NCBI RefSeq assembly: GCF_014358015.1 | Contig: NZ_JACONV010000001.1 | Location: 372,001 to 436,000, forward strand | Direction: 5' to 3' | Source: Pseudomonas triticifolii | Lineage (GTDB): Bacteria; Pseudomonadota; Gammaproteobacteria; Pseudomonadales; Pseudomonadaceae | Length of the DNA: 64,000 nucleotides | In this document: piece after piece, positions 26,310 through 34,504 of the stretch | How positions within the stretch are numbered: the stretch's first letter is position 1 | How the letters are laid out: each line of letters starts with the position of its first letter | Program-made: the position numbers and the translations under genes | The notes under the pieces: model-generated | Told to the model about the DNA's origin: nothing | What the model saw: only the letters and a program-made list of their open reading frames with translations | Database searches by the model: none

Positions 26310-26348
26310 GACCCTTTATGGCCGCCCGTTAACCCCGGGCGGAGGGTC
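26310..26348. terminator. Intercistronic hairpin upstream of the NCS1 permease
   Basis: GACCCT (26310-26315) pairs with AGGGTC (26343-26348), and CCGCCCG (26322-26328) pairs with CGGGCGG (26336-26342), with a one-sided 6-nt bulge. It lies between the SnoaL-like and permease genes of the leftward unit. There is no U-run, so it may lower, rather than end, read-through. Confidence 0.4.
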
Positions 26349-26422
26349 GATCTGATTCTTCTTGTGTCGTCACAATCCCATGCGAATTGCGCGTCGGCGG
26401 TTACATCCGCCTGCGGGGGACG

Positions 26423-26812
26423 TCAAGCCGACGTCGCCACCGATAAATGTTCGTGCCACGCCAGCCAACGCCCACCTTCGTGGCGGAACACAATGCTTTC
26501 TCGCTCTTGCAGATCCAGCTCCTCGCCAGCCACTCGCACGCGGGTAGCCACATCATGAATGAACACCGCCACATCCCCCCGCACGCTGACACTGGCGTTG
26601 CTCGACTCACACGCCAGCACAGCGAATCCGTCTGCCTGCCACTGACGCCATAACGCCTCATACTCGGCGCGGGAATTGAGTGGCGCTGCCAGGGTATGGA
26701 ACACAAAGGTCGCGTCTTCACTGAAACAGGCGAAATAGCGCGCGGTGTCATTACTGGCAAATGCCTTTACCAACTGCTCGGCGGCGTGAAGGACTTCAGC
26801 CCGAGCGTTCAT
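26423..26812 (-). CDS. SnoaL/NTF2-like small protein
   Basis: A 129-aa protein with the NTF2-like pattern: an N-terminal helix ending in FASNDTARYFACFSEDATFVFHT, central strands, and a C-terminal VFRHEGGRWLAWHEHLS of the DUF4440/SnoaL_3 type. This small cone-shaped fold binds hydrophobic or small polar ligands; some members are isomerases or hydrolases. Function here is unknown. Its ATG overlaps the gbuA stop by 4 nt (ATGA), so it is coupled to gbuA and likely assists in the same pathway. The P. aeruginosa gbu locus has a small gene at the same place. Confidence 0.82.
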   Translation of the reverse strand: MNARAEVLHAAEQLVKAFASNDTARYFACFSEDATFVFHTLAAPLNSRAEYEALWRQWQADGFAVLACESSNASVSVRGDVAVFIHDVATRVRVAGEELDLQERESIVFRHEGGRWLAWHEHLSVATSA

Positions 26813-27768
26813 CGGCGCACCACGCCGGGCAGCACGCAGAGCATTTCATAAAGCAGATTGGCACCCAGCAACGAGGTATTGCCGGTGGTGTCGTACGGTG
26901 GCGACACTTCCACCAGGTCGCAGCCGATCAGGTCCAGGCCATGGCAGCCGCGAATGATCTCCAGCGCCTGAATGGTCGTCAGGCCACCCACTTCCGGCGT
27001 GCCCGTGCCCGGTGCCCAGGCAGGGTCGATACCGTCGATGTCGAACGACAGATATACCGGGCCACCGCCGACTTTCTCGCGCACCTCAGCCATCAGCGGT
27101 GCCAACGACTGATGCCAGCACTCCTCGGCCTGCACCACGCGAAAACCCTGCTTGCGGCTCCAGTTGAAATCTTCGGCGGTATAACCCTGTGCGCGCAGGC
27201 CGATCTGTACCACGCGCTCGCTGTCCAGCAAGCCTTCTTCCTGAGCGCGGCGGAAGGTCGTGCCGTGGGCGATTTTCTCGCCGAACATGTGATCGTTGAC
27301 GTCAGCATGGGCATCAATGTGCACCAACCCGACCTTGCCGTGTTTCTTGTGAATGGCACGCAGAATCGGCAGGGTCAGGGTGTGGTCGCCACCCAGCGTG
27401 AGCGGGATGATGCCGTGACCCAGAATCCGGTCGTAAGCCTCTTCGATGATGCGCACAGAATCCAGCAGGTTGAAGGTGTTGATCGCGACGTCGCCAATAT
27501 CAGCCACGTTCAGCGAATCGAACGGCGCGGCTCCGGTGGCCATGTTGTAAGGACGAATCATGACCGACTCGGCACGGATGCCTCGCGGCCCGAAGCGGGT
27601 GCCGGGGCGCAGCGAGGTGCCGACATCCAGCGGAATGCCCACGAAAGCGGCGTCCAGGCGATCCAGTTCTTCAGGGCTTTGCACATGGGGCAGGCGCAGC
27701 ATGGTGGCGATACCGCCAAAGCGGGGCATCTCATTGCCGCCCAGGGGCTGGTGGAAAGTCTGGTCCAC
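26809..27768 (-). CDS. gbuA: Guanidinobutyrase
   Basis: A 319-aa ureohydrolase that splits 4-guanidinobutyrate into GABA and urea at a binuclear Mn centre. The arginase-family ligand motifs are GGDHTLTLP, DAHADVND and SFDIDGIDPAWAPGTG. The whole sequence is very close to my memory of P. aeruginosa GbuA. I set the start at GTG 27768 (VDQTFHQPLGG), which has GAGG 6 nt upstream and gives exactly the P. aeruginosa length; the open frame reaches back to 27945 but would cover the LysR promoter region. It is divergent from gbuR. With the ThDP decarboxylase and aldehyde dehydrogenase it completes the route from 2-ketoarginine to GABA. Confidence 0.94.
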   Translation of the reverse strand: MDQTFHQPLGGNEMPRFGGIATMLRLPHVQSPEELDRLDAAFVGIPLDVGTSLRPGTRFGPRGIRAESVMIRPYNMATGAAPFDSLNVADIGDVAINTFNLLDSVRIIEEAYDRILGHGIIPLTLGGDHTLTLPILRAIHKKHGKVGLVHIDAHADVNDHMFGEKIAHGTTFRRAQEEGLLDSERVVQIGLRAQGYTAEDFNWSRKQGFRVVQAEECWHQSLAPLMAEVREKVGGGPVYLSFDIDGIDPAWAPGTGTPEVGGLTTIQALEIIRGCHGLDLIGCDLVEVSPPYDTTGNTSLLGANLLYEMLCVLPGVVRR

Positions 27769-27774
27769 GAGTGG

Positions 27775-27800
27775 CCTCACGTTGTTCGATAAATGTGAGG
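27775..27800. promoter_or_regulatory. Candidate GbuR operator region
   Basis: CCTCAC (27775-27780) and GTGAGG (27795-27800) form an inverted repeat just upstream of gbuA, and AGTTT-TCT-AAACT (27858-27870) forms a second dyad in the same gbuA/gbuR gap. Either could be the LysR-type binding site. Both are read by eye only. Confidence 0.35.
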
Positions 27801-28001
27801 CCATTCTGGTGAGGGCAAGTGGCCAGAAGAATCGCTGCCAGCAAATATTTGGTTCAGAGTTTTCTAAACTATCGCGTCCGGCGCGCCGACCTGAACGCAG
27901 CGCCCTTTTGCGGCGTTGCTGGCCCGACATCCGCCAAAACAACACTTGCCAGCTCAGCCGCCTTCAATAGACTGCCTGCACACCTAACCCCTGGAGCGCC
28001 T

Positions 28002-28892
28002 ATGTCTTCTGCCCTGCCCGACCTCAAGCTGCTGCGCATCTTTGCCTGCGTGGTACGTCACCAAGGCTTTGCGGCAGCGCAACAGGAACTGAATCTTTCC
28101 ACTTCGGCGATCAGCACTTACATGAGTCAGCTCGAAACCCACTTGGGTCTTGTACTGTGTCATCGCGGCCGTGGCGGATTCAACCTGACCAGCAAAGGCG
28201 AGCTTTTTCACCAGGAAACCTTGCGATTGCTGGCGGAACTGGAAGGTTTCGAACGCTACAGCGCCGCGCTCAAGGGCGAACTGCGCGGCACCCTGAACCT
28301 GGGCGTACTCGACTCGACGGTCAGCGACCCGGCCTTGCCGCTGGCCGATGTCATCGGTGCCTACAGCAAGGAACATCCTGCGGTGCACTTGCACCTTTCG
28401 GTACTCAGCCCCGCGCAACTGCAACTGGGCGTACTGGAAAACCGCGTGGATCTGGCCATCGGCTCCTTTTCGATCCGCATGAATGGTTTGATGTATCAAG
28501 CGCTCTATCGCGAGCAACACTGGCTGTACTGCAGTGACCGGCACGAGCTGTTCGAGCAGCGGCGCATCCCGGCAGAAGTCATCACCCAGCAGCGCATGGT
28601 CGGGCGCGGTTACTGGAGCCAGGCTGAGTTGGCTCGTCACGGTTTCAAGGACAGCGCCGCAACCGTGGAGTCCATGGAGGCGCAATTGATTCTGGTGCTG
28701 TCCGGTGCCTACATCGGCTATCTGCCGGAACATTACGCGCAATTCTGGGTGGATCAGAAGCGACTGAAAGTGTTGTTGCCCACCACATTCGGTCATCAGG
28801 CACCCTTTTCACTGGCCTTGCGACGTGGACGAGCGAGAGAGCCGTTGATTCAGAGCTTTCGCGATCGATTGAAGGGCTGGTTCGACGGTTAG
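28002..28892 (+). CDS. gbuR: LysR-family regulator of guanidinobutyrate use
   Basis: A 296-aa LysR-type protein. The N-terminal winged HTH covers residues about 6-65 (QQELNLSTSAISTYMSQLETHLG), followed by a two-lobed effector-binding domain from about residue 90. ATG 28002 follows TGGAG; the frame is open upstream to 27819 but that segment has no family similarity. Divergent from gbuA exactly as gbuR is in P. aeruginosa, it most likely activates gbuA and the permease gene when 4-guanidinobutyrate is present. A LysR effector is inferred from synteny, not from the sequence. Confidence 0.88.
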   Translation: MSSALPDLKLLRIFACVVRHQGFAAAQQELNLSTSAISTYMSQLETHLGLVLCHRGRGGFNLTSKGELFHQETLRLLAELEGFERYSAALKGELRGTLNLGVLDSTVSDPALPLADVIGAYSKEHPAVHLHLSVLSPAQLQLGVLENRVDLAIGSFSIRMNGLMYQALYREQHWLYCSDRHELFEQRRIPAEVITQQRMVGRGYWSQAELARHGFKDSAATVESMEAQLILVLSGAYIGYLPEHYAQFWVDQKRLKVLLPTTFGHQAPFSLALRRGRAREPLIQSFRDRLKGWFDG

Positions 28893-28989
28893 TGCCCGGA
28901 TGCGTCTGGCAGCAGGCATGGATCATGCCGTCGGGCCGGCCATCGCACCAGTATGATGCCGGGTGAATAACAATATGCCTGATGTTGAT

Positions 28990-29005
28990 TTGACCATCCG
29001 GTCAA
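28990..29005. promoter_or_regulatory. Palindrome upstream of MFS transporter gene
   Basis: TTGACC-ATCC-GGTCAA is a perfect 6-bp dyad about 45 bp before the MFS start, an arrangement common for TetR-type operators of efflux genes. No TetR gene is adjacent, so the regulator would be encoded elsewhere. Confidence 0.4.
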
Positions 29006-29048
29006 CATTCCCTAACGTGGCCGACCCTTTCCCCAGCCCGAGACACTG

Positions 29049-30260
29049 ATGACTACCCGCTCCAAACTGCCTCCAACCGTCTACCTGCTGGGTCTGACGA
29101 TATTTTCTCTGGTCACTGCCGAGTTCATGGTTGCCGGAATGATGCCTGCGCTGGCGGAGGCGTTCTCCGTCAGCCTGGCGCAGGTCGGCAATCTGATCGC
29201 CTATTACGCGCTGGGTATGGCGCTGGGCGGTCCGCCTGTCACGGTATTGCTGCTGTCCAGAGGTATCAGCAACAAGCGTGCGCTGGTCTGGCTGCTGACG
29301 TGTTACGTGATCGCGGGAGCCGTTGCTGCGGCAGCACCCAGCTATCCGGTGCTGGCCGTTGCACGCATCATCATGGGCATTTCCAGTGCCGTCTGCATCG
29401 GTTTGTGCATGACCATTTGCGCCGGGCTGGTGGCGCCCGAAGGTCGCGGTCGTGCGGTGTCCGTGGTGCTGGCCGGGCTGATGCTCTCTCCTGTCGTTGG
29501 CGTGCCGATGACCACCTGGGTGGAGCAGCATGTCGGCTGGCGTGCCAGTTCCTGGGCGGTGGTTGCGCTCGCATTGCTGTGTACGGTTCTGGCCACAAGG
29601 CGTTTGCCTGCCATTCAAAAAGGCGGTGAACCGCCATTGAGTCAGCAATGGGCGGGCTTGAAAAATCCCACGCTGTGGGGCGCCTATGTCACCAGCGGCC
29701 TGATCATCGGCGGCACATTCGCAGCGTTCAGTTATTGCACGCCGATCCTGATCCATGAAGTAGGCATCGCGCCGAGCCTGGTTGCGCCGGTGCTCGCGGT
29801 CTACGGCGTCGCCAACCTGATGGGCAACATGATCGTCGGCCGTTTCGCGGATCGCCACACCTTCCCGGCACTTGCCTGGGGACTGGCACTGATGGTGCTC
29901 GCACTGGGCGGCTTTGCCCTGGCCGGTGACCATACGTGGCTGAACCTGGGTTGTTTCTTCGCACTGGGCCTGACGGGCGTCGCCTTGAACCCGGCAATGG
30001 TCGCGCGGGTCATGAAGGCCGCGGAGCCTGCGGCAATGGTCAACATTCTGCATACCTCGGTCATCACGGCTGGCCTGGCGTTTGGCAGCTGGGCCGGCGG
30101 TGCGGTGATTGATGCCGGTTATGGGTTGCGCTCGCCCCTTTGGGTCGGTGCCGCGATGGCGCTTGTGGGGTTGTTGAGTCTGGTGCCGGCGATGAAACGG
30201 GTAAAACGTGACGATGCAGTTTCAGGGCGCGCCCAGTGCGTATCTGACATGCACTCATAA
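29049..30260 (+). CDS. MFS transporter (DHA1 family)
   Basis: A 403-aa, 12-segment major facilitator protein. It starts with the TAEFMVAGMMPALAEAFSVS motif typical of the AraJ/Cmx/arabinose-efflux-like DHA1 exporters, and the conserved GMALGGPPV follows. It probably exports a drug, sugar or small metabolite by proton antiport. ATG 29049 has only a weak GAGA ribosome site. It stands alone on the + strand after gbuR, with its own palindrome upstream and a hairpin after the stop, so it is likely a single-gene unit. Confidence 0.88.
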   Translation: MTTRSKLPPTVYLLGLTIFSLVTAEFMVAGMMPALAEAFSVSLAQVGNLIAYYALGMALGGPPVTVLLLSRGISNKRALVWLLTCYVIAGAVAAAAPSYPVLAVARIIMGISSAVCIGLCMTICAGLVAPEGRGRAVSVVLAGLMLSPVVGVPMTTWVEQHVGWRASSWAVVALALLCTVLATRRLPAIQKGGEPPLSQQWAGLKNPTLWGAYVTSGLIIGGTFAAFSYCTPILIHEVGIAPSLVAPVLAVYGVANLMGNMIVGRFADRHTFPALAWGLALMVLALGGFALAGDHTWLNLGCFFALGLTGVALNPAMVARVMKAAEPAAMVNILHTSVITAGLAFGSWAGGAVIDAGYGLRSPLWVGAAMALVGLLSLVPAMKRVKRDDAVSGRAQCVSDMHS

Positions 30261-30266
30261 TTGCTG

Positions 30267-30294
30267 GCGGGTGCGCGAATGGCAGCGCACCCGC
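30267..30294. terminator. Hairpin after MFS gene, between convergent units
   Basis: GCGGGTGCGC (30267-30276) and GCGCACCCGC (30285-30294) are perfect 10-bp arms around an 8-nt loop, 6 nt after the MFS stop and 50 nt from the leftward endolysin stop. The U-run is weak, so it is a probable bidirectional terminator. Confidence 0.6.
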
Positions 30295-30344
30295 TCATTA
30301 GCAAGTGGTAAAGACCAATAGCTCACTCTCTGGTCATGACACGA

Positions 30345-30848
30345 TCAAACCCTTGTGCCGCCAGCGCTTTCATAAGCCCTGATGAGGCTGCTGAAGGATC
30401 CCTGATGCTGGTCGTAGTGATTTCCCGGCAAACTCGCCCAGATGTTGGAGCACCGGGCTATCGCCACTGACAGGTGGCCCGACTGAATAAAGGCAAACGC
30501 CCGTTGTTCACGGATTTGCTGGATGGCGATACGGTCCTGATTCAACGGGCCGAAACCTTCAAGCTTCATGTGCTTGCGGTAATAACACCAATAACGGTAA
30601 AGCAACTGATAGCGCCCTGCGGCCGTGGATTTGAGGCCATGGCTGTTGACGGTTACCAACACATCAGGATGCTCAGGATGTTCCGAGTAGTCGTTAAAGG
30701 TGTTAGGACTATCAAAGCCTCCTACGACGACGTCATACCCATCGTCGAACGTGTAAGGGCTCGTCGATGTCCCTTCCGCGAAGGCAAGCATGTCGAGAAA
30801 TGCGAGCACGTTTTGACCGCCCGCTTCGGCTGCTGTGATGATTGGCAT
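30345..30848 (-). CDS. Lambda-R-type endolysin (GH104-like lytic transglycosylase)
   Basis: A 167-aa protein aligning along nearly its whole length with phage lambda endolysin R. Matching segments are FLDMLAFAEGT (catalytic Glu at residue 25), GYDVVVGG, LKSTAAGRYQLL and RCSNIWASLPG. It should cleave the glycan strands of peptidoglycan. There is no signal peptide and no membrane anchor, and no holin or spanin gene is adjacent, so as it stands it could not leave the cytoplasm in the usual phage way. It is the last gene of the six-gene leftward unit (106 bp after the 954-aa gene). It is either a domesticated phage gene or the release/penetration enzyme of the module. Confidence 0.88.
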   Translation of the reverse strand: MPIITAAEAGGQNVLAFLDMLAFAEGTSTSPYTFDDGYDVVVGGFDSPNTFNDYSEHPEHPDVLVTVNSHGLKSTAAGRYQLLYRYWCYYRKHMKLEGFGPLNQDRIAIQQIREQRAFAFIQSGHLSVAIARCSNIWASLPGNHYDQHQGSFSSLIRAYESAGGTRV

Positions 30849-30953
30849 GATTGACTCCGAACCCTTAACTGATAGCGTCCGCCATGGGGCGGGTATTTGT
30901 TTAACGCAATGCCGTGCCTGTTTTCCTGCCGCTCTTTCCCGGCAGTGTCGGGC

Positions 30954-33818
30954 TCAATTCGGCATGACAAGCCCCGCAAGCTCTGTGCCCTGCTGCAGGT
31001 AGAGCATTGAGGTCGGCAGGCGTACCGTCCAATGCCGTGGCTTGGGCTGTTGCTCGGGCGGCAGCGAGTCAGCGCCGAGCACTTCTTCCAGCAAGGTCAG
31101 GGTGCTTTCCGTTACCGGGGTGCTTGACGGATCGCCGATCCAGCGCGCCGGGAACTGCCATTCGAACAGCAATCCGGTCTCACAGCCTCGGTTCACGGGC
31201 AGCAGCACGTGGGCGCACGACGCTTTCAAAAAGCGCAGAAACAGCCGCTCCGTCACCGGAGCGGTCGACGCTGCGGCCATCTTTTGGGGCTGTGTCGTAG
31301 TTTTCACGAAAGGCTGTGTGTCGTAGTACCAACTCATGTCAGCCCAACTGAACTGCGACTCAAGCGCCTGAGCGCTGTTTGCGGGTGTTGCCATCAGATT
31401 CAGACACGCTTGAGCCAGGACATCGCGCTGGATCTCGGCAGTACGTTCTGCGCTGGCGAGTTTCCTGCGCTTGTCGAATTCGTCCTGATAGCGCTGCATG
31501 GCTGCTTGCCAGGCTGCGAGCAACCGGTAGAAGGTACGTATTTGCCAGGCCGTCATCATCGGGTCTTTGTCCTTGCCCGTTAGCGCTGGCCGATTACAGG
31601 TGATATCGACCGTCACGCTCATCAGCGGCGCCGATGACATCACGGTCAGCGGAATGGGGCCGGTCTTACCCGCGATGTTTGCCAGGGGCACAGTGCTGAC
31701 CAGAGCTGTCGTACGTGCGGGAGGCGTGATCGTGACGTTGCCGACTGTCGTCGCAGCACTGGCATCGGGCACCACCACGGTCATGGCTACGGGCGCTGTC
31801 GGGGCGGGCGGCACGCCAGGTTTAACGTCCTCGCCTGCGACTGAGCACACCAGGTTGTACTGAGTGTCTGCCAGCGCCATGGTGACCAGCCCAGAGGCTG
31901 CGACGTAGCCATCGGGAATGCGCAGCATCGAGACATCGCCGAGCACCACACCACTGACCGTTGCCACGACTCGCAGCGTTTCCAGCGGCGGAGTTTCAGG
32001 GTCGTTGATGCCATATATCGCGCAGAGGGCCTGATAGTTTTCCGGCTTGATCCGGTAATAGCCCAGACCGTGGGGTTCGGAAAAAGCCGGAATGGCATAC
32101 GGCTTATTCAGTGGAATGTCGTCCTGTGCCGTGATGCTCTGAACCCAGGGTTTTGCAGGCTGGTTGATCACGAACCCCAGCACCAGACGCCGTCCGGCAT
32201 CGGCCAGGTGGACCTTCATCAGTTTGTCGACCCAGTGATAAATGCCGACCAATCGGCTGTCGCCAGCATTGTCGATCAGGTTGCTTTGCCGGCGTTCGCA
32301 CAATTCCTGCCAGACCCTGCCGCGCTGGCGCGTGATGCGGTCGCCCATGTGCCGAGCAGCCTTTTCAGTCAGTTGCTGCACCTGCCGCGAGGTATCGTCA
32401 CCGGACCAGGACGCCCCGCCGCCGCTACCCGCCCAAGCGCCCGACATTATCTCATTGAGATTTTCATAGGTCGGTTTGACGTTGTTCAGATTGCGCACCA
32501 AACCATCGGCCGCCATGACTTCCTGAAGCGCATCCGTAAGCTCGCTGCTGGCAGAGGTCTGGCGCAGATCATCGGTTTCGCCGCGGTGCTCATTGTCTTC
32601 ACTGTCATAGTCTTCACGACGGGTCTGCAGGTGTTCCTGACGTTCCTGTCGCTCGTGAGGCATAACGTTGACCACTTCAGCCAGCTCACCCGGTTGATAG
32701 CCGACAAGGTGCTGACGGGCACGTTTGAGCGTGCCCGGCCCCAGAATCTGCCATGTATCAGCGGCAGGCGTAACGGGCGTAGCCGCAGCTGTTGCATTGT
32801 CAGCAGCGCTGGCAGGCGCCGGATTGGCGGGCGCAGGGTCGGCCGGCGCATTCAAAGTGCTGGTGGTAACGGCATCAGGTAGCGCAGGGTTGGCACACAG
32901 CGCGATGCGGCGCGCCTGCGGTGCCTCCAGGGCTGGCAGGTTTTGTTGCAGCAGCCCGAGAAAATGCCCGACCCTCAGAATATCGACCAGTTGCGTGGCC
33001 AGCGCAGACCGGTCAGGCGTGCCGGTCAGGGCCAGGACAAAGAGACTTTGCCACACCGCTGCCTGGCTGGTGACCCACTCGGTACTGCCCAGCAACGAGT
33101 CCACGGATTCGCCCAGCAAGGTTTGGGCCTGTAGTGTAATCGCAGTCAGCGTTTGCGGACCTGGCAAGGTCGTGAGGAACTGAGTGCGCAGCACCGGGAA
33201 ATCACAGATTGGCGCGGGCAGTGTCGTGATATCGCTGACAAATCCAGTAAATGTTTTGGCGGCAGCCTGTTTGGCCGCGGCGGCATCTGCACCGCTGCAC
33301 TGACTGAGCGTTACGTAAAGCGGCAGGCTCTGCGGGTTATCCAGGCGCACGAAGCGCAGGCGGGTATCCAGTGTCTCCCGTGGCGTTAACGGGTGCAGCC
33401 AGATAAAGGGCGCAAGGTCCATGGCCTCATGGGGCTCATCGATCGACGGCACCGTGTTATCGCCAGGCTCATCGGCTGGCTTGGGTGTGAGCGACCATTC
33501 GCCGATCGGGGCGTTGAAAAACTTGTTGATCGACAGCGGCACATTGCACACCAGAGACAGATGACGACTGTCCGGGGTCAGCGTCAACGTCACCTCAATC
33601 GAGCCCAGTTGCTGGGTTATCTCAAGGACCATGGGGTATACAAGGCCAAGCTTGAACGGATGGTGTTCCTGAGTGCCGGCGTCGTGCATTTCGCCCTCGA
33701 CGGACTTGCCGTCCTCAGACACCGTCCAGCGTATTTCCAGGCGTACACCATTGCGTGCGGTGATCGTCCAGTGACCTTTGTAGCCGCGTTGCACGCCCAT
33801 GACTTGCGTGGCGCTCAT
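30954..33818 (-). CDS. Large protein of unknown function (954 aa)
   Basis: I do not recognise this protein. ATG 33818 has GGGAG at 7 nt. Residues about 1-330 are mostly beta-rich and mixed. An Ala/Pro-rich linker follows near 335-375. Next comes a highly charged stretch (about 400-460) starting near YQPGELAEVVNVMPHERQER, which is predicted helical. A mixed region with a Gly/Ser patch (GAWAGSGGGASWSG) continues to about 690, then a second Pro/Ala/Thr-rich beta region, and a C-terminal helical and beta part with conserved-looking Trp/Cys. No signal peptide, transmembrane segment or enzyme motif is visible. The build (domains joined by flexible linkers) suggests a structural, stalk or adaptor protein. 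It is the largest product of the endolysin/protease/beta-repeat operon. Confidence 0.85.
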   Translation of the reverse strand: MSATQVMGVQRGYKGHWTITARNGVRLEIRWTVSEDGKSVEGEMHDAGTQEHHPFKLGLVYPMVLEITQQLGSIEVTLTLTPDSRHLSLVCNVPLSINKFFNAPIGEWSLTPKPADEPGDNTVPSIDEPHEAMDLAPFIWLHPLTPRETLDTRLRFVRLDNPQSLPLYVTLSQCSGADAAAAKQAAAKTFTGFVSDITTLPAPICDFPVLRTQFLTTLPGPQTLTAITLQAQTLLGESVDSLLGSTEWVTSQAAVWQSLFVLALTGTPDRSALATQLVDILRVGHFLGLLQQNLPALEAPQARRIALCANPALPDAVTTSTLNAPADPAPANPAPASAADNATAAATPVTPAADTWQILGPGTLKRARQHLVGYQPGELAEVVNVMPHERQERQEHLQTRREDYDSEDNEHRGETDDLRQTSASSELTDALQEVMAADGLVRNLNNVKPTYENLNEIMSGAWAGSGGGASWSGDDTSRQVQQLTEKAARHMGDRITRQRGRVWQELCERRQSNLIDNAGDSRLVGIYHWVDKLMKVHLADAGRRLVLGFVINQPAKPWVQSITAQDDIPLNKPYAIPAFSEPHGLGYYRIKPENYQALCAIYGINDPETPPLETLRVVATVSGVVLGDVSMLRIPDGYVAASGLVTMALADTQYNLVCSVAGEDVKPGVPPAPTAPVAMTVVVPDASAATTVGNVTITPPARTTALVSTVPLANIAGKTGPIPLTVMSSAPLMSVTVDITCNRPALTGKDKDPMMTAWQIRTFYRLLAAWQAAMQRYQDEFDKRRKLASAERTAEIQRDVLAQACLNLMATPANSAQALESQFSWADMSWYYDTQPFVKTTTQPQKMAAASTAPVTERLFLRFLKASCAHVLLPVNRGCETGLLFEWQFPARWIGDPSSTPVTESTLTLLEEVLGADSLPPEQQPKPRHWTVRLPTSMLYLQQGTELAGLVMPN

Positions 33819-33923
33819 GATGCACTCCCGCTCATAACCGATATCAAATAGCACAGGGCTCAAGCCAGGCACCGACGTGCAAGGCTTAAGCCCCGTTGAT
33901 GTATCCACCCTCAACGCCTGGGA

Positions 33924-34493
33924 TCAGGCAGGCATATCGACTGGATGAGCATGAGGCTGCACGGCCTTAAGGAACTGAGCCGGTGTGTACTCTCGGGTTT
34001 GCAGGTAGCCAGGGGCTGGCTCCAGCGGAATGACGATGTCCTTGGTGCCGTTCGTGGGCTTGAGCCACAGCGCAATGATGTAAAGCGGCGCAATGCGCAG
34101 GAGGTGGCACGCGTACTCGCCTTTGTGGGGAAGTGCTTCGGCAAACCGCACGGCTTTTTCAAACCCGCTGACGAAGGGACCTTCGTTGACGAGGTGAAAG
34201 GCTGTGTTTTTGCCTGTCGCATCCGTTCTGACCTCGGCTGCGGCCACGCTCTTTGTCCCTTCTGCCACCAGATAGCGCGAACCGCTGAGTACGGCGGCTT
34301 CAAGCCCTTTACCGGCCTGAATGTCGGCCGGGCTCAGGTCATAGATCTGGTGATGAACACCCACCCGAAGCTGCGTGAGATCGGCAGCTTGCAGCGCATG
34401 CGGTGCGTGTTTGTGGTGATGCATGTGTTCCAGCGCGGCCCGGACAACCTTCTCGCCATCCAGCGGCCCTTTGATGAACTTGATCTTCGACAT
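33924..34493 (-). CDS. Hypothetical protein with His-rich N-terminal segment
   Basis: Not recognised. It is a 189-aa soluble-looking protein with a histidine cluster HMHHHKHAPH at residues 23-32 and a folded C-terminal part (NEGPFVSGFEKAVRFAEALP onward) that ends in a short hydrophobic strand YIIALWL and a Pro-rich tail. The histidines could bind metal. It lies 11 bp after the papain-like protease gene and 105 bp before the 954-aa gene, so it belongs to the same operon. Possible roles are a protease partner, inhibitor or immunity factor, but nothing in the sequence proves it. Confidence 0.8.
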   Translation of the reverse strand: MSKIKFIKGPLDGEKVVRAALEHMHHHKHAPHALQAADLTQLRVGVHHQIYDLSPADIQAGKGLEAAVLSGSRYLVAEGTKSVAAAEVRTDATGKNTAFHLVNEGPFVSGFEKAVRFAEALPHKGEYACHLLRIAPLYIIALWLKPTNGTKDIVIPLEPAPGYLQTREYTPAQFLKAVQPHAHPVDMPA

Positions 34494-34504
34494 GGCTGCG
34501 GTCC

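Noticed and set aside
26258..26423. Possible guanidine riboswitch before the NCS1 permease
   Set aside because: A hairpin is present, but I could not find the paired ACGR loops of mini-ykkC or the conserved cores of the other guanidine classes.
27769..27945. Longer GbuA start
   Set aside because: It would cover the divergent gbuR promoter and adds residues absent from P. aeruginosa GbuA; GTG 27768 gives the exact family length.
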